From Baffinella frigidus (Eukaryota; Cryptophyceae; Cryptomonadales; Baffinellaceae), in assembly GCA_026770585.1 (NCBI GenBank), contig MU646319.1, positions 335,063-350,275 on the forward strand: DNA of 15,213 bases, in the 5' to 3' direction. Under the pieces are notes generated by a model. It did not search any database. It worked only from the letters and a program-made list of their open reading frames with translations, and was not told the DNA's origin. The translations under genes and the position numbers were made by a program. Positions 5,968-11,861 of this stretch are shown here, one piece after another (the stretch's first letter is position 1; each line of letters begins with the position of its first letter).

Positions 5968-6034
5968 AACGAAATTTACTATACACGTTGATCTTACTAG
6001 TAACAGTAAAGCGTTCGTGTGGTAAATTTCGTTG
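5968..6034. mobile_element. 70-bp foldback element, copy C
   Basis: CAACGAAATTTACTATACACG pairs with CGTGTGGTAAATTTCGTTG around a loop containing TCTTACTAGTAACAGTAAAG. It lies in the interval between family 2 exons 1 and 2, between a GTATGC donor and a GAG/GTCCC junction that could be the acceptor. Sequence from about 5927 (GTATCGTCTCAAATCAAGC, with palindrome CTTTCTAGAAAG) is shared with copy D. Confidence 0.85.
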
Positions 6035-6044
6035 GCGAGTGAGG

Positions 6045-6104
6045 TCCCTGTACACCCACTCAGAGAGCGAAATGAAGGACATCCTCCACGAGACCAATGT
6101 CAAG
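6045..6104 (+). pseudogene. Family 2 exon, copy 2
   Basis: SLYTHSESEMKDILHETNVK is followed by GTATGC. The downstream 33 bases (CACTCCACACACCGGACTTC..GATTTTG) equal those after copy 1, so exon and intron start were duplicated together. Confidence 0.5.
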
Positions 6105-6114
6105 GTATGCACTC

Positions 6115-6278
6115 CACACACCGGACTTCCAAGGGATTTTGAATCACTCTTAAGCGATAAGGAATAGGACCCTGTGGTAGGCGATAGCGTAGGGGCATAT
6201 GGGGGTTCCTACGGATAAGGTAACGGGAAATGTCTTAGATTTGGCCATGTTTCCCCTTGGTAGCCCGCTGTGTGGCAA
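6115..6278 (+). repeat. Left arm of a 1.2-kb inverted repeat
   Basis: This runs from CACACACCGGACTTCCAAGG through TAAGCGATAAG, GGATAAGGTAACGGGAA and GTAGCCCGCTGTGTGG. All these blocks recur in reverse-complement order at 7174-7336, with substitutions and small gaps. The arms enclose family 2 copies 3-5. Confidence 0.8.
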
Positions 6279-6301
6279 CTAGTAAGATCAACTTGTGAAG
6301 T

Positions 6302-6354
6302 AAACATACTCAGAGGGCGACATGAAGGACATTCTGCATGAGACGGATGTCGAG
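6302..6354 (+). pseudogene. Family 2 exon, copy 3, frameshifted start
   Basis: SEGDMKDILHETDVE is intact and followed by GTATCG. The VYTH part has lost one base (AACATAC against ACACCCAC), so the upstream frame does not join. Confidence 0.5.
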
Positions 6355-6393
6355 GTATCGTCTCAAATCAAGCTTTCTAGAAAGAGTTTCCGT

Positions 6394-6461
6394 CAACGAA
6401 ATTTACTACGCAAGTTGATCTTACTAGTAACAGTAAAGCGTTCGTGTGGTAAATTTCGTTG
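6394..6461. mobile_element. 70-bp foldback element, copy D
   Basis: This is nearly identical to copy C in arms and loop. It lies between family 2 copies 3 and 4, after a GTATCG donor and before GAG/GTCG. The flanking 37 bases on the left are also shared with copy C. The intron-like interval here is about 115 bases. Confidence 0.85.
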
Positions 6462-6471
6462 GCGAGTGAGG

Positions 6472-6531
6472 TCGTTGTACACGCACTCAGAGGGCGAAAT
6501 GAAGGACATTCTCCATGAGACCAATGTCAAG
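6472..6531 (+). pseudogene. Family 2 exon, copy 4
   Basis: SLYTHSEGEMKDILHETNVK is followed by GTATCC. Relative to copy 2 it shows ACG for ACC and ATT for ATC (silent), and GGC for AGC. Confidence 0.5.
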
Positions 6532-6790
6532 GTATCCACTCGAGAATGCTTCACATTGAATCAATTTGAATCAGTTCGAATTGACTTTCGTGCGAGAAGC
6601 AAGTTGGGCGTGTCCGGGGCCACTCCAGAATGCTGGAGGACCCTATTTACATGTGGGGTTGTAAACATGTGTACCAGGATAACGTAACCAACCGCGTGCC
6701 TGGCCTAGTGTGGGTCAGGTACGTGACCAAACTCACGAAAGTTGCTACGCAAACGCCCACTTGTAAAAGCATATCATGAAACCGATATGC
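6532..6790. other. Spacer between family 2 copies 4 and 5
   Basis: A/T-richer sequence with small hairpins (CTCCAG/CTGGAG near 6624, ACATGT pair at 6650-6670). No gene or longer repeat partner was seen. Confidence 0.45.
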
Positions 6791-6850
6791 TCAGTGTACA
6801 CTCACTCAGAGGGCGCAATGCAGGACATGTTGCATGAGACCGATGTCGAG
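6791..6850 (+). pseudogene. Family 2 exon, copy 5
   Basis: SVYTHSEGAMQDMLHETDVE, the most diverged copy, is preceded by a possible acceptor (TGCTCAG). The usual GTAT donor is replaced by GTCGAC, because the exon end has been copied back in inverted form. Confidence 0.5.
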
Positions 6851-6877
6851 GTCGACATCGGTCTCGACATCGGTCTC
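6836..6877. repeat. Snap-back palindrome plus extra half copy
   Basis: GAGACCGATGTCGA (6836-6849), two bases GG, then TCGACATCGGTCTC (6852-6865), a perfect 14-base inverted repeat. GACATCGGTCTC is then repeated directly at 6866-6877. The left arm is the 3' end of family 2 exon copy 5, so the exon end was duplicated in inverted and then tandem fashion. Confidence 0.9.
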
Positions 6878-6900
6878 AGCACGCGCAGAAAAAGGCGAGG

Positions 6901-7015
6901 GTGTTGCTGTCTGGCAATTCGCGAGATTTCACGTCACTTGCACGAAACGCCTCGAGCGGTGTTAGTGTCTGGCAATGCGTGAGCTTTCACGTCACGTGTA
7001 CGAAACCTTCCGCGA
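6901..7015 (+). repeat. Two tandem units, period 58
   Basis: GTGTTGCTGTCTGGCAATTC.. at 6901 and GTGTTAGTGTCTGGCAATGC.. at 6959 continue through TTTCACGTCAC and ACGAAAC. Similarity is about 80 per cent by eye. No frame is conserved between them. Confidence 0.8.
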
Positions 7016-7030
7016 TGCTCACATTCCACG

Positions 7031-7090
7031 CCTCTCTGGACGCCTTAAGTTTATGGTCCGACGTCATAAGTTGAATAAAAGTCTTTTCTC
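7031..7090 (-). repeat. Inverted partner of 898-957
   Basis: CCTCTCTGGACGCCTTAAGT onward is the reverse complement of the segment at 898-957. It lies between the 58-bp tandem units and the right arm of the 6115-7336 inverted repeat. Confidence 0.85.
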
Positions 7091-7135
7091 ATTCCAGACA
7101 ATGTACTGGATTGGCTATTGGCTACTAACCTGCGA

Positions 7136-7500
7136 GCCGCCTTTCTTCGTGTTTGGCACCTAGTTCCTGGTCAAACCACACAGCGGGCTACGAAGGAATC
7201 TTCCGTGGATAATCCACCCACTTCCCGTTACCTTATCTGCAGGAAGCCCCCTATGTCACTACGGGTTGCCTACCGTAGGGTCTTAGGTCTTATCGCTTAG
7301 GGGTTATTCAAAATCCCTTCGAAGTCCGCTGTGTGGCACACGACGTGAGAGCAATGCACCGTTCCACCAGCGTGAGCGTGTGATTGCGCGGATGGTTCGA
7401 TTGAATGCTGTGTACACCGACTGTTCGTTTCCGAGAAGCGGGCCTTTCTTCGTGTTTTTTGGACAAACAAACAACACCTAGGCTAGGTCCTGGTCAAACT
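7136..7500 (+). repeat. Right arm of inverted repeat and a direct repeat
   Basis: 7174-7336 is the inverted partner of 6115-6278. In addition CCTTTCTTCGTGTTTGG..CCTAG..TCCTGGTCAAAC occurs at 7140-7176 and, with small insertions, at 7443-7498. AACTGGTCAAACT follows and resembles the AGTTTGGTGATTTTGACC tandem repeat near 13507 only in the TGGTCAAA word. Confidence 0.7.
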
Positions 7501-7583
7501 AACTGGTCAAACTAGATCTCCGCGGACGCGGGCGGGAAAACACGTTGGCAATGTTGGGTGTGATGCGATACCCGGGTCTGCAT

Positions 7584-7638
7584 GGATTCCAAGATCCCTT
7601 GATTCCAATATTCCTAGACTCTTGGAATCTTGGAATCC
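7584..7638. repeat. Hairpin with 15-base arms
   Basis: GGATTCCAAGATCCC and GGAATCTTGGAATCC are inverted repeats with one mismatch, separated by about 25 bases that themselves contain GATTCCAATATTCC. No function can be assigned. Confidence 0.8.
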
Positions 7639-7853
7639 AGAAATGTTGGACACAGTCACACCCAGCCTCTTGTCTCGTGAGCCTAGTGTTCATCGCAGGA
7701 GTTTCACGCCTTGCGGGAGATTCAAACGCGCGCGTTTTCTTGCGTGCTTAGTGAAATAAAAACGATATGAATTTGATAGAACATCATCATACAGGTTGGG
7801 AGGTATGACGCCGCGCGTTTTCTCGCTCTGGTACAAAAGCGCAACTTGCAATA

Positions 7854-7895
7854 ACCCTTTACCCTAAACCCCACACCCTAAACCCTAAACCCTGA
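7854..7895 (-). repeat. Telomeric block, C-rich strand
   Basis: Five to six CCCTAAA-type heptamers with CCCCACA variation, ending at the tag sequence at 7897. Confidence 0.9.
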
Positions 7896-7974
7896 AAAGG
7901 TTGGGAGGTATGAAGACGTTGGCAATGTTGGGTTTGATGCGACGATCAAACGCGCGTTTTCTCGAGTTTCCTCA

Positions 7975-8017
7975 ACCCTTAACCCTAAACACTAGACCCT
8001 GAACCCTGAACCCTAAA
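7975..8017 (-). repeat. Telomeric block, C-rich strand
   Basis: About six heptamers, including CCCTGAA and CACTAGA variants, again ending at the tag sequence. Confidence 0.9.
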
Positions 8018-8070
8018 AAGGTTGGGAGGTATGAAGACGAGCTGCGTGCTGAGGATGCCCGGTTCGCCCT

Positions 8071-8318
8071 ACCCCTCAACCCTAAACCCCAAACCCTGAA
8101 CCCTAATCCTGAAACCCTAAACCCTAAACCCGAAACCCGAAACCCGAAACCCGAAACCCTGAACCCTACGCCCGAAACCCCAAACCCTACACCCGAAACC
8201 CGAAACCCCAATCCCTAAACCCTGAACCCTAAACCCTAAACCCTAAACCATGAACCCTAAACCAAAAACCCTAAACCAAAAACCCTAGACCCTAAACTCT
8301 CAACTCTAAACCCTAAAA
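8071..8318 (-). repeat. Longest telomeric block, C-rich strand, with CCCGAAA variants
   Basis: About 35 heptamers. The centre (8127-8160, and again near 8190) is a run of CCCGAAA, i.e. TTTCGGG on the other strand; the outer parts are CCCTAAA, CCCTGAA and CCAAAAA types. A 79-codon minus-strand frame over it (repeating GFRVSG) is simply the translated heptamer. Confidence 0.95.
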
Positions 8319-8333
8319 TGCGATCAGGTGGCG

Positions 8334-8377
8334 AGACCTGGAGGAGGCGATGTTGAAACGGAAGAGAGAGTTAGCGT
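8334..8377 (+). pseudogene. Family 3 exon, copy 1, partial coiled coil
   Basis: The frame gives WRDLEEAMLKRKRELASK, matching the first half of the family 3 exon, then stops matching. It lies directly after the long telomeric block. Confidence 0.45.
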
Positions 8378-8480
8378 CGAAATGGCCATTTACTTTTAGG
8401 GTTTAAAATACCGGGGTTTGTACCGGGAATCCTGTAGATGGACGCCTCGCGAAATAGAGTCTGTTCGGTGACGCGATGAG

Positions 8481-8526
8481 AAACGAAAGAAGGAGTTAGC
8501 GACCCTTCAGGAAATGATGTCAGCTA
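8481..8526 (+). pseudogene. Family 3 exon, copy 2, partial
   Basis: KRKKELATLQEMM is followed by sequence unlike the rest of the family. ACC CTT in place of GCG CTG shows divergence from copy 3. Confidence 0.45.
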
Positions 8527-8789
8527 ATAGACTTTTGGCGAACTGCGGGGGGAATTCCGCGATTTCTCCCCCAAAGTGGCCGATGCGTGGTACAAATAAT
8601 AGAAGGACGCTGTTGCGAGCGCTCATCGCTAGGCTCGTTGGTGGCAGGCGAAGAGAGCTGGAGGAAGCGATGCTGAAAAGGAAGAAGGAGTTAGCGGCGC
8701 TGCAGGAGATGATGGATACCACTACAAAAGAACTCCGCCGCGAGCAGAGAGCCAGGTTAATGCCGAACGCCAACCAAATAAGCGAATGA
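8514..8789 (+). pseudogene. Family 3, copy 3, most complete coiled-coil fragment
   Basis: From about 8614 the frame reads RALIARLVGGRRRELEEAML, then KRKKELAALQEMMDTTTKEL and RREQRAR, ending NANQISE and TGA at 8787-8789. The core is a charged helix with a heptad-like spacing of L, M and A, as in coiled coils. Six copies of the core lie between 8334 and 9650. Silent differences among them (CTG/CTT/TTG, GAG/GAA, ACA/ACC, AAA/AAG, GCG/GCT) suggest a coding ancestor. The N-terminal part before about 8614 has no family match. In another frame, 8531-8599 gives FRDFSPKVADAWYK and a stop, so the upstream part may derive from yet another exon. I do not recognise the protein. This could be a short gene but is more likely a duplicated exon. 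Confidence 0.45.
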
Positions 8790-8865
8790 GGTCTCGTTCG
8801 GACGTGACTCTGGTACAAAACGTTACGATTCGTTTTTGTAAAAGGGTAAAGCTCTATATTGTATA
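8790..8865 (+). repeat. Family 3 intervening sequence
   Basis: GTGACTCTGGTACAAAACGT and AAAGCTCTATATTGTA recur after copy 5 (9485-9550), and partly at 9757-9805. The tandem unit of family 3 therefore includes exon plus intervening sequence, period about 225-230 when no insertion is present. Confidence 0.75.
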
Positions 8866-9150
8866 TATGAAAAATGGAAGAGGAAGGAGTTAGCGGCTCT
8901 GCAGGAAATGATGGATACCACTAGAGCCATTCCGGTAGGACTTGTCGCGTTTTCGACCTCGAGATTTCAAGATTTCAGACTTCAAAACGGTTTTAAAGGG
9001 CGTAAAACGTTTTAAAACACACCGTTTCAAATCTCATGGTACAAATGAAGTCTCGAAGTCTCGAAGTCTCGAAATCGAAAACGCGACAAGTCCTACCGGA
9101 ATAGCTCTACCAAGGAACTCCGCCGCGAACAGCGCGCCAGGACCGTCTTG
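8866..9150 (+). pseudogene. Family 3 exon, copy 4, split by a transposon-like insertion
   Basis: KRKELAALQEMMDTT is encoded up to 8923. The frame resumes at 9107 with the codons for TKELRREQRAR. The intervening 183 bases form an inverted-repeat element, described separately. Removing the element and one CTA restores continuity with copies 5 and 6. Confidence 0.6.
8924..9106. mobile_element. 183-bp element with long terminal inverted repeats and CTA duplication
   Basis: The left arm 8925-8956 and right arm 9075-9106 are reverse complements over 32 bases with one mismatch (AGCCATTCCGGTAGGACTTG..CGCGTTTTCGA). Looser pairing continues inward to about 8983 and 9046 through GAGATTTC/GAGACTTC words. 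CTA flanks it on both sides (8921-8923, 9107-9109), while uninterrupted copies have a single CTA in GATACCACTACCAAGG. The interior has AAACGGTTTTAAAG and AAACGTTTTAAAAC. There is no transposase, so it would be nonautonomous. A 3-bp target duplication and these ends do not let me name a superfamily. Confidence 0.85.
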
Positions 9151-9322
9151 AGTCTCGAGGCGGGCCTGTCTCTCTCGAACCGGGCCTGTCTGTGGGCCCA
9201 TCTGTCCCGAGGCGGGCCTGTTTCTCCCGAGGCCGGTCTGTCAGTTTTGAGGCGGGCCTATCTGCCCCGAGGCCGGCCCATCTCGAGGCGGGCCTGTTTT
9301 CCCCGAGGCGGGCCTGTCTGTT
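9150..9322 (+). repeat. GC-rich minisatellite, unit about 20-23 bp
   Basis: About eight degenerate units of TCCCGAGGCGGGCCTGTTTC. Another one and a half units follow family 3 copy 5 at 9413-9440. The minisatellite therefore brackets that exon copy, sitting after the same RAR-encoding end both times. Long reading frames on both strands here are produced by the repeat. Confidence 0.9.
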
Positions 9323-9324
9323 CG

Positions 9325-9442
9325 GAAGAAGGAAGAAGGAGTTAGCGGCGCTGCAGGAGATGATGGATACCACTACAAAAGAACTCCGCCGCGAACGACG
9401 CGCCAGGAACGTCCCGAGGCGGGCCTGTTTCTCCCGAGGCTA
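9325..9442 (+). pseudogene. Family 3 exon, copy 5
   Basis: KKELAALQEMMDTTTKELRR is followed by ERRARNVPRRACFSRG and TAG at about 9440-9442. The last ten codons are minisatellite. The exon is nearly identical to copy 3 in its core, so the two are closest relatives. Confidence 0.45.
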
Positions 9443-9552
9443 GTGTGATGCCTACAGCCAACGTTGGAGGAGGACTTGTTTGGATGTGACTCTGGTACAA
9501 ACCGTTACGGTCAGTGTTTTAAAAGGGTTTTAAAGCTCTATATTGTAAGTTT
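9443..9552 (+). repeat. Family 3 intervening sequence, second copy
   Basis: Contains GGATGTGACTCTGGTACAAA, TTTTAAAAGGGTTTTAAAGC and CTCTATATTGTA, matching 8800-8865. Confidence 0.7.
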
Positions 9553-9650
9553 TGTTGAAAAGGAAGAAGGAATCAGCGGCTTTGCAGGAGATGATGGATA
9601 CCACTACCAAGGAACTCCGCCGCAAGCAGCGCGCTAGGTCCGTCTTAGGG
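9553..9650 (+). pseudogene. Family 3 exon, copy 6
   Basis: LLKRKKESAALQEMMDTTTK is followed by ELRRKQRARSV, then the frame enters telomeric repeat. TCA for TTA (L to S) and AAG for GAG (E to K) are unique to this copy. Confidence 0.45.
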
Positions 9651-9718
9651 TTTGGGGGCTTAGGGTTTAGGGGCTTAGGGTTTAGGGTTTAGGGTTCCTT
9701 AACCCTAAACCCTAAACC
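9644..9718. repeat. Head-to-head telomeric block
   Basis: G-rich heptamers (with GGGGCTTAGGGTTT variants) run to about 9697, then switch to CCCTAAACCCTAAACC at GGTTCCTTAACC. The two strands of telomeric repeat meet directly, a fold-back arrangement that is also seen at 3724-3926 and 11862-11918. Confidence 0.9.
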
Positions 9719-9825
9719 AGTCCCGAGCCGTAATGCCGAACGTTCCCAGGGGCGAGTGCCTTACTTCTGGTGCAAAATATTTACACGCTTTGTTGTAAAG
9801 CTCTTTCAGGATTTTAAAAGCCCCC
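9719..9825. other. Spacer with relic of the family 3 intervening sequence
   Basis: CTTCTGGTGCAAAATATTTA, TTGTAAAGCTCTTT and ATTTTAAAAG resemble the family 3 intervening sequence. No gene is visible. Confidence 0.5.
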
Positions 9826-9954
9826 TACAGGGGTACCCCGCTCATAAGAAACAACCCCCCCCCCCCCCCTAGGATCACCGTAGGACCCTAGGCATGAACC
9901 CTACTGTAGGGTCCTAGGGGGGGGCATTTTTTTAATGAGCGAGGTACCCCTGTA
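9826..9954. mobile_element. 129-bp foldback element with nested palindromes
   Basis: TACAGGGGTACCCCGCTCAT at the left and ATGAGCGAGGTACCCCTGTA at the right are inverted repeats with one mismatch. Inside are a C run and a G run that pair (CCCCCCCCTAGGA with GTCCTAGGGGGGGG), around CTAGGACCCTAGG-like and CCTACTGTAGG palindromes. A half copy (right side only) lies at 11630-11683, showing that the element is dispersed. Confidence 0.85.
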
Positions 9955-10052
9955 CTTGTAACATTTGTACCGAAATGGCTCGAGAAGGGCAAGGGGGTGA
10001 GCACCGTAAGGTCCGTGTGCGCTCACACACCACGGATCGCCCTTGAGTGTTG
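9955..10052. other. Spacer, no feature seen
   Basis: A short stretch with possible pairing between CCGTAAGGTCCGTGTG and CACACACCACGGATCG. No gene. Confidence 0.4.
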
Positions 10053-10199
10053 GCTAAACCCAAAACCCAAAACCCTAAGCCCTAAACCCTAAACCCTAAA
10101 CCCTAAACCCTAAGCCCGAAAACCTAAACCCTTAACCCTAAACCCTAAAACTAAACCGTAAACCCTAAACCCTAGACCCTGAACCCTAAACCCTAAACC
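10053..10199 (-). repeat. Telomeric block, C-rich strand
   Basis: About 20 heptamers, mostly CCCTAAA with CCAAAA, CCCTAAG and CCCTAGA variants. Confidence 0.95.
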
Positions 10200-10476
10200 G
10201 CAGGATGAAGGCGTCGATCGCGTGAGGCCTCTCAGGGCATCGATGGGGATGAGAAGAAAGCATGGCCTTTCTACAGAACCACTTCCGGTGTCCGCCTATG
10301 TTGGGAGCTCGAAGAACCTGTAGGACCTCAAGGATGTCCCGCAGCAGAAGTGATAGGACCCTTCCTGCACCCCTGATGCCTAGCTAGGTGGCGAGTGCGG
10401 CGTCGTGCAATGTGGGCAATGCACTCCTACTAGCGTGCTCTGCCTCTGAACGCTACACGCCCCACGTGTCACGCGC
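10200..10476. other. Spacer containing the inverted partner of 243-295
   Basis: GTGTCCGCCTATGTTGGGAG at 10289 and onward (to about 10332) is the reverse complement of the 243-295 motif with few changes. No gene is visible in the remainder. Confidence 0.7.
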
Positions 10477-10862
10477 TGCGTCCTTAAGTGCCCTTAGGGC
10501 CTAGATACCCACACTGTCTGGAGGAGGGGGCCTTTTTGTCGGAGTTCCCCTCCTACCTACAAACAGGGAGAAGTTGAGCGTGGTGCTTGATCGGGGGCGG
10601 CGGAGTTGGCGTGAGGTGCGGGATTGTACAGTCAAGTGAAGGAGAATGAATGGTGTGAAACTACGTATCTCCTGAGTGGCGAGCGGGTCATATTTGACCC
10701 CAAGCAGGTCGTAGGTTGTTGATCGAGGGAGGCGGAGTGAGCGTGAGGTGCGCCACTGTACACTGTACAGTCAAATGAAGGTAAATGAATGGTATGAACC
10801 TACATAGAGGAGCAAGGCGGCCGTGTGGGTATCTAGGCTCTGATGGCACCTAAGGATGCAAG
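10477..10862. mobile_element. 386-bp foldback element with an internal duplication
   Basis: The ends are inverted repeats of about 38 bases: GCGTCCTTAAGTGCCCTTAG and GCCTAGATACCCACAC at the left, against the reverse complement GTGTGGGTATCTAGGC..CCTAAGGATGC at the right. Inside, a segment of about 85 bases is present twice (10588-10672 and 10720-10810). It starts TTGATCG-GGG-GGCGGAGT and contains CGTGAGGTGCG, GTACAGTCAA and GAATGAATGGT. No coding capacity. Size and ends fit a MITE-like element. Confidence 0.75.
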
Positions 10863-10946
10863 GTTATGAGGCTTGTAATGAAGATTCACTTGAGCATGGT
10901 ACTTGCCCGGAGAAGATGTCGACGCCGTGATGTTTATCACACGGCT
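10863..10946. other. Spacer, no feature seen
   Basis: Short sequence before the microsatellite. An ATG at 10866 opens a frame that is mostly the dinucleotide repeat translated, so I do not call a gene. Confidence 0.4.
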
Positions 10947-11042
10947 TTCTATCTCTCTTTATCTCTCTCTCTCTATTTCACCCCTCTCTCTCATCTCTCT
11001 CTCTCTCACACACACACACACAGTCTCTCTCTCTCTCTCTTA
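10947..11042 (+). repeat. CT/CA compound microsatellite
   Basis: TCTCTC runs are interrupted by TTTA, CACCCC and a CACACACACACACACA tract at 11007-11022, then more TC. Frames such as SLSLSL across it are artefacts. Confidence 0.95.
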
Positions 11043-11259
11043 CAAGGCGTCGCCGTCAGCAGACGTCCTAGCGGATTCGTGTGTACGAGGCACCCCTGTA
11101 GGTAGCTTCCGGAGAGGCAGCAAAAGGAGATAGGGCGGGGCATGATGGCTCTGAGCGAGCGCCGACGCGCGCGCATGACTCGAGGCAGTGTTGTGTTGTA
11201 AATGTATGTAATGTTCACTGTAAGTAATGTTCGCGATGCATGGAAGGTCGGGGTCGAGT
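11043..11259. other. Spacer, no feature seen
   Basis: Contains a TGTATGTAATGTTCACTGTA stretch with a direct repeat TAATGTTC.C. No gene or repeat partner found. Confidence 0.4.
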
Positions 11260-11318
11260 CTTTCTCTTTCGCTCGCTCTCTCTCTCTCTCTCTCTGTCTA
11301 TGCGCACTCTCTCTCTCT
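11260..11318 (+). repeat. CT microsatellite
   Basis: TTTCTCTTTCGCTCGCTCTC leads into a long TC run, interrupted by TGTCTATGCGCAC. Confidence 0.95.
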
Positions 11319-11514
11319 GGGAGCGACGGTCGAGAAGGAAACAAAGGCGAATGGGCGGTGTCGCCATGCAGCGGTCGCCTCGCGCCTCGCAAGGCTCTGA
11401 AGCCGTGTTCAGTCTCGACTGCGTGTCCCCCCTCCCCCCCCCGGGAGCGCCTACTCTGGGAGGTAGAGGTGCACCACCATGCGGAGCTTGATGCTCCCGT
11501 CCGCGCGCACCTTG
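11319..11514. other. Spacer, no gene supported
   Basis: GC-rich, with overlapping frames in several registers but no recognisable domain. A C run at 11430-11442 is next to a short GGGAGCGCC. Confidence 0.4.
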
Positions 11515-11625
11515 TTTAGGGTTTAGGGTTTAGGGTTTAGGTATTAGGGTTTAGGGTTTAGGGTTTAGCGTTCAGGGTTTCGGGTTTCGGGTTCAGGGTT
11601 CAGGGGTTTAGGGGTTAGGGCATAG
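11515..11625 (+). repeat. Telomeric block, G-rich strand, with TTTCGGG variants
   Basis: About 15 heptamers. TTTCGGG units near 11577-11592 are the complement of the CCCGAAA variants at 8127-8160. Confidence 0.95.
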
Positions 11626-11629
11626 GTAT

Positions 11630-11683
11630 ACTGTAGGGTCCTAGGGGGGGTTCCCTCTTTATGGGCGAGGTGTCCCTGCAGAC
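11630..11683 (+). mobile_element. Half copy of the 9826-9954 foldback
   Basis: CTGTAGGGTCCTAGGGGGGG is followed by ATGGGCGAGGTGTCCCTG, matching the right half of the foldback with several changes. Confidence 0.7.
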
Positions 11684-11692
11684 AAATCATGG

Positions 11693-11821
11693 ATCAGTCT
11701 ATTTGGACCCACCAATTTGGTGAGCCCGGGCTCTGTTTCTACCCCAAAGTTGAGGGATTTACACTACGAACCCAGCATGTCAGCTTGAGAACAGTCGGTC
11801 AACCCGAGTGAGGCAGAGCTA
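11693..11821 (+). mobile_element. Copy of the TAGCTCTG-ended small element
   Basis: ATCAGTCTATTTGGACCCAC through AAAGTTGAGGGATTT and GTCAACCCGAGTGAGGCAGAGCTA matches 3600-3726 along its length. The left terminus is lost where it meets the half foldback. The right terminus is intact and is a better match to the TAGCTCTGCCTCA end at 2918. Confidence 0.7.
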
Positions 11822-11861
11822 GAGATCCCCTGCTGGGAACAGGCGCGCCAGGCTACGATGT

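Larger units (their letters stand above)
7543..7943 (+). repeat. Dispersed short direct repeats
   Basis: CGTTGGCAATGTTGGGT..TGATGCGA occurs at 7543-7568 and 7917-7942. GCGCGTTTTCT..G occurs at about 7730, 7813 and 7952. The remaining sequence between 7640 and 7850 contains no gene that I can support. Confidence 0.65.
7792..8039 (+). repeat. GGTTGGGAGGTATGA tag, three copies, two joined to telomeric blocks
   Basis: The tag AGGTTGGGAGGTATGA..GACG lies at 7792, 7897 and 8018. The second and third copies follow C-rich telomeric blocks (7854-7895 and 7975-8017) at the same joint, CCCTgAAAAGG or CCCTAAAAAGG. Block plus tag was therefore copied as a unit. Confidence 0.8.

Noticed and set aside
4984-6461. 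The four 70-bp hairpins as Rho-independent terminators or microRNA genes
   Set aside because: The context is eukaryotic, there is no U tract, and the loop is conserved with the arms among dispersed copies, which fits a mobile element better.
7972-8211. 79-codon minus-strand frame with GFRVSG repeats
   Set aside because: It is the telomeric heptamer array translated; three frames repeat because 7 is not a multiple of 3.
9107-9373. Overlapping frames rich in GPR, SRG and TDRP on both strands
   Set aside because: They arise from the GC-rich minisatellite, which has no stops in several registers.
10866-11133. Frames with SLSLSLS stretches
   Set aside because: CT microsatellite translated; no conserved flanks.
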